This document shows, one piece after another, positions 48,982 through 57,712 of a stretch of 64,000 bases of DNA. The stretch is from Nocardiopsis sp. YSL2. Its GTDB lineage: Bacteria; Actinomycetota; Actinomycetes; Streptosporangiales; Streptosporangiaceae. Where the stretch lies: contig NZ_JAMOAO010000001.1 of the NCBI RefSeq assembly GCF_030555055.1, forward strand, positions 4,402,001-4,466,000. Direction: 5' to 3'. Every line of letters starts with the position of its first letter. Position 1 is the stretch's first letter. A program made the translations under genes and the position numbers. The notes beneath the pieces were generated by a model, which saw nothing but the letters and a program-made list of their open reading frames with translations, did no database searches and had not been told where the DNA came from.

Positions 48982-50508
48982 ATGAATACAGCTGACCACC
49001 ACGGAACCGCCCAGCCCGGCCGCGAGGCCGGCGGTGAGGACGGGTTCCGTGAGGCGATCACCGCCACTGACGGGATCGACACCACCGGGCCCGCCGCGGA
49101 CCAGGGGGGTGACGACCCGACCACCTCACCCGACCGGGGCGAGATGGAACTCGCCGAGCGCCACGCGCTCCGGCGCGTCCAGGGACTGTCCACCGAACTC
49201 ACCGACGTCACCGAGGTCGAGTACCGGAAGCTGCGCCTGGAACGCGTCGTCCTGATCGGAGTGTGGACCAACGGCACGCAGGCCGACGCCGACAACTCAC
49301 TGACCGAGCTCGCCGCCCTGGCCGAGACCGCGGGTGCCCTCGTCCTGGAGGGCCTGACCCAGCGCCGGTCCAAGCCCGACCCCGCCACCTACGTCGGCAA
49401 GGGCAAGGCCGCCGAACTCAGTGAGATCGTCATGGCCACCGGGGCCGACACCGTCATCTGCGACGGTGAACTCACCCCCGGCCAGCTGCGCCAGCTGGAG
49501 GACGTCGTCAAGGTCAAGGTGGTCGACCGGACCGCCCTGATCCTGGACATCTTCGCCCAGCACGCGCGCAGCAGCGAGGGCAAGGCCCAGGTCGAACTCG
49601 CCCAGCTCAGCTACCTCCTGCCGCGACTGCGCGGCTGGGGTGACTCGCTCTCCCGGCAGGCCGGTGGTTCCGGCGGCGGCGGAGCGGGCGGCGGTGTGGG
49701 CCTGCGCGGCCCCGGTGAGACCAAGATCGAGACCGACCGCCGGCGCATCAACGACAAGATGGCCAAGCTGCGGCGCCAGCTCGCGCACATGCGTACCGCG
49801 CGCGACGTCAAGCGCGACGTGCGGCGCACGCGCGCCGTGCCTTCGGTGGCGATCGCCGGATACACCAACGCCGGGAAGTCCAGCCTGCTCAACCGCCTGA
49901 CCGGAGCGGGGGTGCTGGTGGAGAACGCCCTGTTCGCCACCCTGGACCCCACGGTCCGCCAGGCGCGCACGCCGGACGGCCGGGCGTTCACGCTCAGCGA
50001 CACGGTCGGATTCGTCCGGCACCTGCCGCACCAGCTGGTGGAGGCGTTCCGCTCCACGCTGGAGGAGGTCGCGGACTCGGACCTGATCCTGCACGTCGTC
50101 GACGGGTCGCACCCCGACCCCGAGAGCCAGATCCGGGCGGTCCACGAGGTGTTCGCCGACATCGAGGCCACGGACGTGCCCGAACTCGTCGTGGTCAACA
50201 AGGTCGACGCCGCCGACCCCGACCTCCTCAAGGTGCTGCGCACGCGCTACCCCGACGTCGTCGAGGTCTCCGCCCGCACCGGGGAGGGGGTGGCGGACCT
50301 GGTGGCGGCGCTCGCCGGGGCGCTGCCCGAACTCGCGCACGAGGTGCACGCCCTCGTGCCGTACTCGCGGGGCGACCTCGTGGCCAAGGTGCACGAGGAG
50401 GGCCGCATCCTCAGCGAGGAGCACACCGGAGACGGCACCGCGATCCACGCGTTCGTGCCCGAACTGCTGGCCTCACGGCTGGAGGAGTACGTGCTCAGTA
50501 CCGCCTGA
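48982..50508 (+). CDS. hflX: ribosome-associated GTPase HflX
   Basis: A 508-residue GTPase. The N-terminal HflX domain has the glycine-rich linker GGSGGGGAGGGVGLRGPGE, split at residues about 230-248, and KIETDRRRINDK; the G domain has GYTNAGKSSLLN (G1), DTVGF (G3) and NKVD (G4). The N-terminus is about 60 residues longer than in E. coli and acidic, as often in actinobacteria. GGAGGG precedes the ATG. HflX splits stalled ribosomes. It would normally be next to dapF, which here is 11 kb to the left. Confidence 0.94.
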   Translation: MNTADHHGTAQPGREAGGEDGFREAITATDGIDTTGPAADQGGDDPTTSPDRGEMELAERHALRRVQGLSTELTDVTEVEYRKLRLERVVLIGVWTNGTQADADNSLTELAALAETAGALVLEGLTQRRSKPDPATYVGKGKAAELSEIVMATGADTVICDGELTPGQLRQLEDVVKVKVVDRTALILDIFAQHARSSEGKAQVELAQLSYLLPRLRGWGDSLSRQAGGSGGGGAGGGVGLRGPGETKIETDRRRINDKMAKLRRQLAHMRTARDVKRDVRRTRAVPSVAIAGYTNAGKSSLLNRLTGAGVLVENALFATLDPTVRQARTPDGRAFTLSDTVGFVRHLPHQLVEAFRSTLEEVADSDLILHVVDGSHPDPESQIRAVHEVFADIEATDVPELVVVNKVDAADPDLLKVLRTRYPDVVEVSARTGEGVADLVAALAGALPELAHEVHALVPYSRGDLVAKVHEEGRILSEEHTGDGTAIHAFVPELLASRLEEYVLSTA

Positions 50509-50530
50509 GCAGGTCTGCTCCGACCGGCCG

Positions 50531-50564
50531 CGGGCCGGGACGCCCGACCGGGTGTCCCGGCCCG
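50531..50564 (+). terminator. 16-bp hairpin after hflX
   Basis: Arms 50531-50546 and 50549-50564 pair at 15 of 16 positions around a two-base turn and are followed by TTCGTCGT. It begins 23 bases after the hflX stop. Confidence 0.7.
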
Positions 50565-51012
50565 TTCGTCGTGGGGTCTCACGTTCGCCGACCGGCGTGA
50601 CCGGTGCGGATGCGGTGGCGCAAGGGCAGCTCACGGGCAGCTCACGGGTTCCCGGGTGGCGTTCGTCACTCTTGGCATCTGTGAGTGTCGTTCCGGTTCG
50701 CTCGCATTCGTCATTCAGCAGAGGTGTACACGGAGTCCGGGAATGGACTACGGTTTTGGAGCACTGGCCGAGAGTGGCCGCTGTCCCCCGACAGCCTCCC
50801 CCATCCCACTGCGGCGGCATCGCGGCGGCCCCGGCGGTCGCAGGGCCGGCCCAGTCGGACCGCTGCAGATAATCGAGGAAGCCATGCCGCCCTCCCGTCT
50901 CCTTCCCGCGACCCTCGGCGGAGAGCCCTCGGCTCCGACCCCGTCCTCCCGCGCGCCCCGCGCCCCCCGTCCGCGCACGCGGGCCTGAACCGGCGAGGTC
51001 GGGACTGACGCC
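50565..51012. other. intergenic region with a possible 34-codon frame
   Basis: About 450 bases before the amidohydrolase gene. CAGCTCACGGG is repeated directly near 50,630-50,650. A short frame at 50,884-50,988 starts at ATG behind CGAGGAAG and ends 24 bases before the next gene; it encodes a Pro-, Arg- and Ala-rich peptide with no likeness to anything known and may be only leader sequence. No clear promoter pair was found. Confidence 0.4.
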
Positions 51013-52221
51013 ATGACGGTGGTACTGCTCACCAACATCGGTCGGCTGTGGACCGGGAACGAACTGCTGACCAAGGCGGCGCTCCTCATCCACGACGACC
51101 GCGTGGCCTGGGTGGGCCCCGCGGCCGAGCTTCCCCAGCGCGTCCCCGGCGTCGTGGACGACCTCACCGACGTCGACGAGGTCATCAACATCGGCGGCGG
51201 CCTGATCACCCCGGGCCTGGTCGACGCCCACTGCCACCCGGTGTACGCGGGCGACCGCTACGCCGAGGTCAACATGTGGGCCAAGGGCGCCTCCAGGGGC
51301 GACATCTTCGCCGCGGGCGGCGGGGTCTCGACCACGGTGACCATCACGCGTGGGACCGACCCCTGGACCCTGTGCAACGCGGTCCGCGAGCGGCTGCGGC
51401 ACTGGGTGCTGTCCGGGTGCACGACCCTGGAGGCCAAGACCGGCTACCACCTGACGCGGGACGGCGAGCTCGCCGACGTGCGGTTGCTGCGCTCACTGGA
51501 GGAGGAACCGGGCATGCCCCGCCTGCATGTCACGTTCTTCCCGGCACACGGGGTGCCGCCCGAGTTCTTCGGCCGGCCCAGGGAGTACGTGAGCGCCGCC
51601 GCGTCCTGGCTCAGCGACGCCGCCCTGGCGGGCGCCGACGGCGTCGACGTGTACTGCGACAACCAGCAGTTCACCACCGAGGACGCGCACATGCTGCTCG
51701 GCGTCGGCCAGTCCGTGGGCCTGCGCACCACGCTGCACGCGTGTTCGCGCCCGCGGCACGGTGCCGTGCGCATGGCCGCGGAGCTGGGGTGCTCGTCGGT
51801 GGACCTGCTCCACGAGACCGACGAGCAGGACATCCTCGCGCTGGCCGCCACGCGCACGCCCGTGGTGGCCTGCCCCACCACCTCGCTGCACGAACGGCGC
51901 ATGCCGCCCGTGCGCGCCCTGCTCGACCACGGTGTGCCCGTGGGGCTGGGCACCGACCACAACCCGGGCCAGTCGGGCGCGATGTCGATGCCGCTGGTGA
52001 TCTCGCTCGCCGTGTCGATGTTCGAGATGACGGTGCAGGAGGCGCTCAGCGCCGCGACCGTGGGCGGTGCGCGCGCCCTCGGGCTCAACGACCGCGGCCT
52101 GTTGGTGCCGGGCAGCCTGGCCGACCTGGTCCAGTGGGACGCCGACCACGAGGGCGCCTTCGCCTGGTCCATGGGGCTGAACACCCTGCGCGTGTGGCAG
52201 GGCGGCCAGACCATCCGCTGA
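51013..52221 (+). CDS. imidazolonepropionase-like amidohydrolase
   Basis: A 402-residue metal-dependent hydrolase of the HutI-like branch. The metal motif appears as TPGLVDAHCHPVYAGDRY (HxH plus the GDR typical of imidazolonepropionase), with a later histidine in TLHACS, another in LLHETDE, and the catalytic aspartate in GLGTDHNPG. No other histidine-utilisation gene (hutH, hutU) is near, so the substrate is uncertain; another cyclic amide hydrolase is possible. Ribosome site weak. It converges on holA with a 40-base gap. Confidence 0.75.
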   Translation: MTVVLLTNIGRLWTGNELLTKAALLIHDDRVAWVGPAAELPQRVPGVVDDLTDVDEVINIGGGLITPGLVDAHCHPVYAGDRYAEVNMWAKGASRGDIFAAGGGVSTTVTITRGTDPWTLCNAVRERLRHWVLSGCTTLEAKTGYHLTRDGELADVRLLRSLEEEPGMPRLHVTFFPAHGVPPEFFGRPREYVSAAASWLSDAALAGADGVDVYCDNQQFTTEDAHMLLGVGQSVGLRTTLHACSRPRHGAVRMAAELGCSSVDLLHETDEQDILALAATRTPVVACPTTSLHERRMPPVRALLDHGVPVGLGTDHNPGQSGAMSMPLVISLAVSMFEMTVQEALSAATVGGARALGLNDRGLLVPGSLADLVQWDADHEGAFAWSMGLNTLRVWQGGQTIR

Positions 52222-52261
52222 GGCGCGGGCGGAACCGGGGCGGACGGTGCCCGTCGGGCGG

Positions 52262-53224
52262 TCAGCGGGTCCCGCGGGCCCGGGCGATCTCGATGACGGC
52301 GCGCTCCAGCGCGTACGCGGGATCGCGTCCGGCGCCCTTGATGAGGGCGTCGGTCTCGGCCACCACGCTCATCGCGCGGGTGATCCCGGCCGAGCTCCAG
52401 CCGCGCGCCTGCTGGCGCAGTGTGCGCATCTTCCACGGCGGGACCTTGGCGCGCTTGGCCAGGTCCGCCTCGCTCGTGCCGCGCGGCGGCTGCGCGGCCA
52501 CGGCGATGCCGCGCACGGCGCCCGCCAGCGCGCTGTTGATCAGGACGGGCGCGGTACCCACCGACAGGGACCAGCGCAGCTGCTCCAGGGCTTCGGGCAG
52601 CCGACCCTCGACCGCGCGGTCGGCGACGGTGAAGCCGGAGGCCTCGGCCCTGCCCGAGTGGTAGCGCGCGACCGCGGCGGCGTCGACCCTTCCCTCGGTG
52701 TCGGCGATCAGCTGGGTGCAGGCGGCGGCGATCTCCCGCAGGTCGGTGCCGACCGCGTCCAGCAGGGCCTGAGCTGCGTCGGGGGCGATCGTGCGGCCGA
52801 CGGAGGCGAACTCGCCCTTGACGAAGGCGACGCGCTCGGGGCCCTTGCTCGGACCCTTGCAGTCCATGCGCTGGGCGCCCGCCTTGGTCGCGGCCTGGAG
52901 CAGCGCCTTGCCCTTGGCGCCGCCCGCGTGGGTGAGCACGAGGTAGACGTCGTCCGCCGGGGCCTTGAGGTAGTCGGTGACCGTCGCGGACAGGTCCTTG
53001 GTGAGGTCCTGCGCGGAGCGGAGGACGACCACCCGGCGGTCACCGAACAGCGACGGCGAGGTGACTTCGACCAGGGTGTGCACGCCGACCTGGGCGGGGG
53101 TCAGGTCGTGCACGTCCACGCCGGGGTCGGCCTCCCGGGCCGCCGCGACGACGGCGGCGACGGCCCGGTCGACGAGCAGTTCCTCGTCGCCGACGATGAG
53201 GGTGATCAGGGCGGGTGCAGGCAT
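52262..53224 (-). CDS. holA: DNA polymerase III, delta subunit
   Basis: A 320-residue clamp-loader subunit. It opens ALITLIVGDEELLVDRAV, the family start, has FGDRRVVVLRSAQDL, VLTHAGGAKGKALL, and the C-terminal helical domain with PPWKMRTLRQQARGWS. It opens the sliding clamp together with the gamma/tau and delta-prime proteins. In actinobacteria holA usually follows comEC directly on the same strand; here two opposite genes and a long gap lie between. Confidence 0.9.
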   Translation of the reverse strand: MPAPALITLIVGDEELLVDRAVAAVVAAAREADPGVDVHDLTPAQVGVHTLVEVTSPSLFGDRRVVVLRSAQDLTKDLSATVTDYLKAPADDVYLVLTHAGGAKGKALLQAATKAGAQRMDCKGPSKGPERVAFVKGEFASVGRTIAPDAAQALLDAVGTDLREIAAACTQLIADTEGRVDAAAVARYHSGRAEASGFTVADRAVEGRLPEALEQLRWSLSVGTAPVLINSALAGAVRGIAVAAQPPRGTSEADLAKRAKVPPWKMRTLRQQARGWSSAGITRAMSVVAETDALIKGAGRDPAYALERAVIEIARARGTR

Positions 53225-53913
53225 ACACCGAGCATGCCACGGTCCGGGGACCGTTCGACCGCGCTGCGCGGGCGTTCGGGGAGGTTCGCTCCGCACGGCC
53301 CGTCCCGCAGACGGACGAGAAGCGGTCTGGACGCGCAGGTGAGAGCCGATGCCCAGATGTGGTGCCCGAGTTACACCCCGGTAACTGTGTGTCCTGTGGG
53401 ATGTTCTGTTACAGTGCATCGCGAAATCGGCACATAGAGCGACGTATGCGTGCGTACGCGCCCCACAGCCTCCCCGACATGTGCTCCCGGGAACCGCTCA
53501 CCAGCGGATCTCGGGGCCGGAAAAGGCCAGGCAGCGTTGAGAGAACTCGCATTCTCGATTCTGTCGGACAGCCTCCGCACCCCCTCCCCTCACCCCCGGA
53601 CGGTAGGCCCGGGCGGGACAGGCGACCCCAGCGGACCGACGTCCTACAGCCAGAGACCGCACCCCGGACGACGGGTCCGGACCGTCTCCACCCCATCGGA
53701 GTGAGCTCGCCGGGAGCCGTGGCGGTCCCCGGACCGCCGGCTCCGCCAGAGCCCGAGGCATGAACCCGGCAGCGAAGACCCGCAGCCCGACCGGTCCCCC
53801 GGCGGCCCGTCCAGGGGCGAACGCCCGTGTCCGGACCTCCGTGCCCGTTCCCCCACCGGGCTCCGGCGCTTCCCTCCGGTGCGTCCCCGCTACCCGAACA
53901 CCTGGAACCGCCC
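53225..53913. other. 689-base stretch without a recognisable gene
   Basis: Between the divergent holA and globin genes. It contains a short inverted repeat GTTAC-ACCCCG-GTAAC near 53,370-53,386 followed by an AT-richer stretch up to 53,450 (TGTTCTGTTACAG), which may be a promoter region. Several open frames cross the stretch, none with a family likeness. Confidence 0.5.
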
Positions 53914-54630
53914 TTGTCTCCCCGCCGCATCACCGAAGTCCCACTGCCCGACGAGTCGGTCATCGAGGCGGTCCGCGCGTCGTGCGCGAAGCTGCCCGCA
54001 GGATCGACCCGGCTCGCGGAGCGCTTCTACGAGAACCTCTTCGCCATGGCACCCGGCGTCCGGGCCATGTTCCCCGACGATCTGCGCCCGCAGCACAAGC
54101 GCATGGCCTCGGCGCTGCTGGAGGTCGTCCAGCACCTGGACTCCCCGGACGACGTGGCCGTCTACCTGCAGGACCTGGGCGCGCAGCACCACAGGGAGCT
54201 GCACGTCAAGCCCGAGCACTACCCCTTCGTCGGCCGGTCCCTGGTCCGCGCGGTCAGCGAGATCTCCCCGACCTGGTCGTCCTCCATGAGCTCGGCGTGG
54301 GTACTGGTCTACGAATGGATCACCGCCAACATGCTCGCCGGAGCGGAACGGGCCGCCGGGCAGGCGGACCCCGAGCGCTCGCCCGGTGCTCCACCGCCCT
54401 CGGCGGAGTCCGCTCCCTCCGGTCCGCCCGCCTCCGGGGGCGGCCCAGCTCCCGTCCCCTCACACGGGTCCGCGTACGGGGCTCCGCCTCCGTCGGTCCC
54501 TGCCCCCGCACCCGCGTACGGGGCTCCGCCGTCGGTCCCCGCCCCAGCGCAGGGGAACCCGCAGGCGCCCCCGCCCAGGCACGCCTACACCGTCCCGGGC
54601 CGCGACCGGGCCTACCGTCCGTCGCGCTGA
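53914..54630 (+). CDS. globin with a proline-rich C-terminal tail
   Basis: A protein of about 239 residues. The first 140 residues form a globin domain like that of flavohemoglobins: FYENLFAMAPGVRAMFPDDL, then RPQHKRMASALLEVVQHLD with the distal-side region, and the proximal histidine in VKPEHYPFVG. There is no flavin reductase domain. The last 90 residues are Pro-, Ala- and Ser-rich, with repeated AYGAPPPSVPAPA units, probably disordered. The start is uncertain: a TTG is used here because the domain begins just after it, and a GTG at 53,827 is also in frame. Likely roles are oxygen or nitric-oxide chemistry. It precedes a PNPOx-fold gene by 54 bases. Confidence 0.75.
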   Translation: MSPRRITEVPLPDESVIEAVRASCAKLPAGSTRLAERFYENLFAMAPGVRAMFPDDLRPQHKRMASALLEVVQHLDSPDDVAVYLQDLGAQHHRELHVKPEHYPFVGRSLVRAVSEISPTWSSSMSSAWVLVYEWITANMLAGAERAAGQADPERSPGAPPPSAESAPSGPPASGGGPAPVPSHGSAYGAPPPSVPAPAPAYGAPPSVPAPAQGNPQAPPPRHAYTVPGRDRAYRPSR

Positions 54631-54684
54631 CCGGTCGGCCGACACCCCCGTCCCGCCCCACGCCCCGTCGAAAGTTCGTGCAGA

Positions 54685-55332
54685 ATGAGTGAGACCGACC
54701 AGAACCGCGCACCGGGCACCACGGGCGAGCGCCATGTCCAGGCCGTGACGGGGACGGCCGCACGCGCCGACCGGTTCTACCAGGACCAGATGCTGGACCG
54801 CCTCAACCCCCGGATGCGCGAGTTCATCGCCCGGCAGGAGATGCTGTTCATCGCCACGTCGGACGGCAGGGGCGAGTGCGACTCCAGCTTCCGGGCCGGG
54901 CCGCCCGGCTTCGTCCACGTCGTCGACGACCAGACCCTGGTCTACCCCGAGTACCGCGGCAACGGGGTGTTCGCCAGCGCGGGGAACATCATGGAGAACC
55001 CGCACATCGGGCTGATGTTCCTCGACTTCGAGCGCGACCGCATCGGCCTGCACGTCAACGGCCGGGCCAAGCTCGTGGAGGACGACCACCTGCGGTCCCG
55101 CATCCGTGGGCTGCCCCTGCCGGAGGTGCCCGGGCAGCGGGCGATGATGTGGACCATGATCCACGTCGAAGAGGCCTACATCCACTGCCGCAAGCACATC
55201 CCCCGCCTGCGCAAGGTCGGCCACGACGAGGACTGGGGGACCGACGACACGCAGCGCAAGGGCGGCGACTTCTTCGCCGCCAAGGACACCCCGTCGCCGT
55301 GGAGCGCCCCGCACGACCTCCTCTCCGGCTAG
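54685..55332 (+). CDS. PNPOx-fold (pyridoxamine-5'-phosphate-oxidase-like) flavin or F420 protein
   Basis: A 215-residue split-barrel protein. The features are FIARQEMLFIATSDGRGECDSSFRAG, in parts at residues about 46-71, the PGFVHVVDDQTLVYPEYRGNG segment and LMFLDFERDRIGLHVNGRAKLV, which place it in the PNPOx-like group whose members bind FMN or F420. The C-terminus HVEEAYIHCRKHIPRL is characteristic of the subgroup often fused to ferredoxin reductases. It is probably co-transcribed with the globin gene, which points to oxidative or nitrosative stress. Exact substrate unknown. Confidence 0.75.
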   Translation: MSETDQNRAPGTTGERHVQAVTGTAARADRFYQDQMLDRLNPRMREFIARQEMLFIATSDGRGECDSSFRAGPPGFVHVVDDQTLVYPEYRGNGVFASAGNIMENPHIGLMFLDFERDRIGLHVNGRAKLVEDDHLRSRIRGLPLPEVPGQRAMMWTMIHVEEAYIHCRKHIPRLRKVGHDEDWGTDDTQRKGGDFFAAKDTPSPWSAPHDLLSG

Positions 55333-55362
55333 GGCGCGCCCGCGCCGACGCCGGCGGCTGGT

Positions 55363-57705
55363 TCACGGCGTCGGCCCGGGACCGCGCGTGACCACCAGGG
55401 GGATACCGGACCCCGTCCCGTCGAGCACGGCCACGTCCCCGTCACGGTCGGTGCGCAGGTTCACCCGGGCCGATCGCTCCAGCCGGTTCCAGGTCGAGGC
55501 GGCAGGATGGCCGTAGGGGTTGTCGGCGCCCACGGAGGTCACCGCGACCACGGGAGCGGTGGCGTCCAGGAACGCGGAATCCTGCGTCGCGGCGCCGTGG
55601 TGCGGCGTCGTGAGGACGGTCACCGCCAGCAGCCCGGCGTCCGGCCCGCCGACCAGGAGTTTCTGCGCCTCCTCCTCGACGTCGCCGGTGAGCAGGACCG
55701 ACAGTGCCGGTCCGTCCGCGCGGGCCACCACCGAGGCGTTGTTCAACGTCCCGGCGTACCCCGCCTCGGGCCACAGCACCCGCAGCAGCCACGGGCCCAC
55801 CCGCAGCGACTGGCCCCGCTCGGCGGCCAACAGGTCGATCCCCTCCTCCTTCAGGAGTCGGCCGGTCGGGGAGTCCGCGAACCCCTCGGGCGCCAGCGCC
55901 GTGTGCACCCGGCGCTGGCGCAGCACGCCCGGTGCGCCGTCGACGTGGTCGGCGTGGTCGTGGCTGAGCACCAGCAGGGGGACGTCGCGCACCCCCAACC
56001 GGTCCAGGCAGTCGTCGATCAGTTCGGGTTCCTCCCCGGTGTCGGCCACCACCGCGGTGCCCGGCCCCACCGACAGGACGAAGGCGTCGCCCTGTCCGAC
56101 ATCGCACGCCACCAGCGCCCACCCCGGCGGGGGCCATCCGCCGGGCAGGCAGCGGGCGGCCAGACCCAGCACGACCACGGCCGCCGCACCCGCCGCGACC
56201 GCGCGTCTGACCCGCCCGCGCGTGAGCAGCAGGACCACGAACAGCCCGGCCAGGAGCAGACCGCCGGCCACGTCCGACCGCCACGGCAGCGCTCCGAAGG
56301 GGACCCTGGCCCCCACCTCGGCCACGGACGCGATCCACGCCGCTCCCCAACCGGGCGGATACACCGCCACCGCCGCTCCGGCACCCCAGACCACGCCGAG
56401 CACCGCCACCACGGCCCCGCAGACGGTGACCAGGGCGACCACCGGCGCCGCGAGCACGTTGGCCGGGACGGTCACCCACGAGACCTCGCCCGACAACAGC
56501 ACGAGCACCGGGGCGACCGCCACGTGCGCCGCCGCCGCGACCGCGCACGCCTCGGCCAGTGGCAGCGGCAGCCGACGCGACCACGACCTCGTCCAGGGCG
56601 GCGCCAACAGCACGATGCCCGCCGTGGCCAGGACCGACAGCGCGAAACCGTAGGAGTCGGCCAGCCCGGGCGACACGAACAGCACACCGACCACGGTGAC
56701 GTTCAGCGCGCCCAGCGCCGCGTGCGGCCGCCCCGCGGCCAGCGCCAGCAGCCCCAACGAGCCCATCACCGCCGCCCGCACCACACTCGGTTCGGGTCGG
56801 CAGACCAGCACGAACACCCAGATCATCACCGCGCCGCCCAGGACCGACGCCCACGGGGGAGCCCGTACCAGCCGGGCCACCGCCAGCACGAACCCGGTCA
56901 GCACGGCGAGGTTGGCGCCGGACACGGTCAACAGGTGCGTCATCCCGGTCGCCCGGAAGTCCTCGGCGGTCTGCGGCCGCAGCTCGGACGCGTCACCGAC
57001 GATCAGCGCGGGCAGGAGGCCGCGTTCGGGCTGGTCCAGCTCACCGGCGGCCCGGCGCAGCCCGGCGCGCACGTCGCCCGCGAGCGCCTGGGCCCGGCTC
57101 GGCTCCGCCACGTGCTCAGGGGGACCGCGCACGAGCACGAGCGCGGCCGTCAGGGGATCGTCGGGGGCCGCGACGAAACGGCCGCCGACCCGGAACTCCT
57201 GCCCGGGCAGGAGCCCGTCCCAGCCCTCACCGGAGGCCAGGACGACCACCGGTGCCCGCGCGCCCCGTTCTGGGTCGGCGCCGTCCACCCACGAGGTGCG
57301 CGCCTGGATCACCCACTCCGCACGCCCGGGCCGCGGTGTCCCCGACCGCGCCCGCGGATCCGCGGTGACGATTCCCGTGAACTCCACCGCGCGCCCGTGC
57401 CCGACCGCCTCGGCGGCGGCGCTGGACACCACCCGGTGCACGTGGGCGCCGGTCACCGCCGCCACGGTCCCGGCACAGGTCAGCACGGCCGCGGCGGTCA
57501 GGACGAGGGCCTCCCAGGGCGGCCGGGCAGCGACGTAGGCGCCGATCGCCGCGCAGCCCGCGGCCGCGGCGAACGACCACGACACCCACGGGGGCACCGC
57601 CAGCGCGGCCAGCGCCGTCAGCCACGCCGACACCGCCGGTGCCAGCAGGCGCAGGTCCGGCGGCCGGTCCCAGCCGTCGGCGTCCGTGCCGAGCCACGTC
57701 GTCAC
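55363..57705 (-). CDS. comEC: ComEC/Rec2 DNA-uptake channel protein
   Basis: A 780-residue membrane protein with the normal ComEC layout: two or three segments, an OB-like outer domain with the DUF4131 look, a competence domain with about 10 segments (MTHLLTVSGANLAVLTGFVLA is the classical motif region), and a C-terminal metallo-beta-lactamase-like domain with LSHDHADHVDGA and TTPHHGA. GTG start, seven bases after the comEA stop. Present in most actinobacteria whether or not they are known to be transformable. Confidence 0.92.
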   Translation of the reverse strand: MTTWLGTDADGWDRPPDLRLLAPAVSAWLTALAALAVPPWVSWSFAAAAGCAAIGAYVAARPPWEALVLTAAAVLTCAGTVAAVTGAHVHRVVSSAAAEAVGHGRAVEFTGIVTADPRARSGTPRPGRAEWVIQARTSWVDGADPERGARAPVVVLASGEGWDGLLPGQEFRVGGRFVAAPDDPLTAALVLVRGPPEHVAEPSRAQALAGDVRAGLRRAAGELDQPERGLLPALIVGDASELRPQTAEDFRATGMTHLLTVSGANLAVLTGFVLAVARLVRAPPWASVLGGAVMIWVFVLVCRPEPSVVRAAVMGSLGLLALAAGRPHAALGALNVTVVGVLFVSPGLADSYGFALSVLATAGIVLLAPPWTRSWSRRLPLPLAEACAVAAAAHVAVAPVLVLLSGEVSWVTVPANVLAAPVVALVTVCGAVVAVLGVVWGAGAAVAVYPPGWGAAWIASVAEVGARVPFGALPWRSDVAGGLLLAGLFVVLLLTRGRVRRAVAAGAAAVVVLGLAARCLPGGWPPPGWALVACDVGQGDAFVLSVGPGTAVVADTGEEPELIDDCLDRLGVRDVPLLVLSHDHADHVDGAPGVLRQRRVHTALAPEGFADSPTGRLLKEEGIDLLAAERGQSLRVGPWLLRVLWPEAGYAGTLNNASVVARADGPALSVLLTGDVEEEAQKLLVGGPDAGLLAVTVLTTPHHGAATQDSAFLDATAPVVAVTSVGADNPYGHPAASTWNRLERSARVNLRTDRDGDVAVLDGTGSGIPLVVTRGPGPTP

Positions 57706-57712
57706 CGGACGC

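Noticed and set aside
53225..53913. tRNA or other structured RNA in the long empty stretch
   Set aside because: No cloverleaf with the conserved T-arm sequence was found; the only repeat is a five-base pair of arms.
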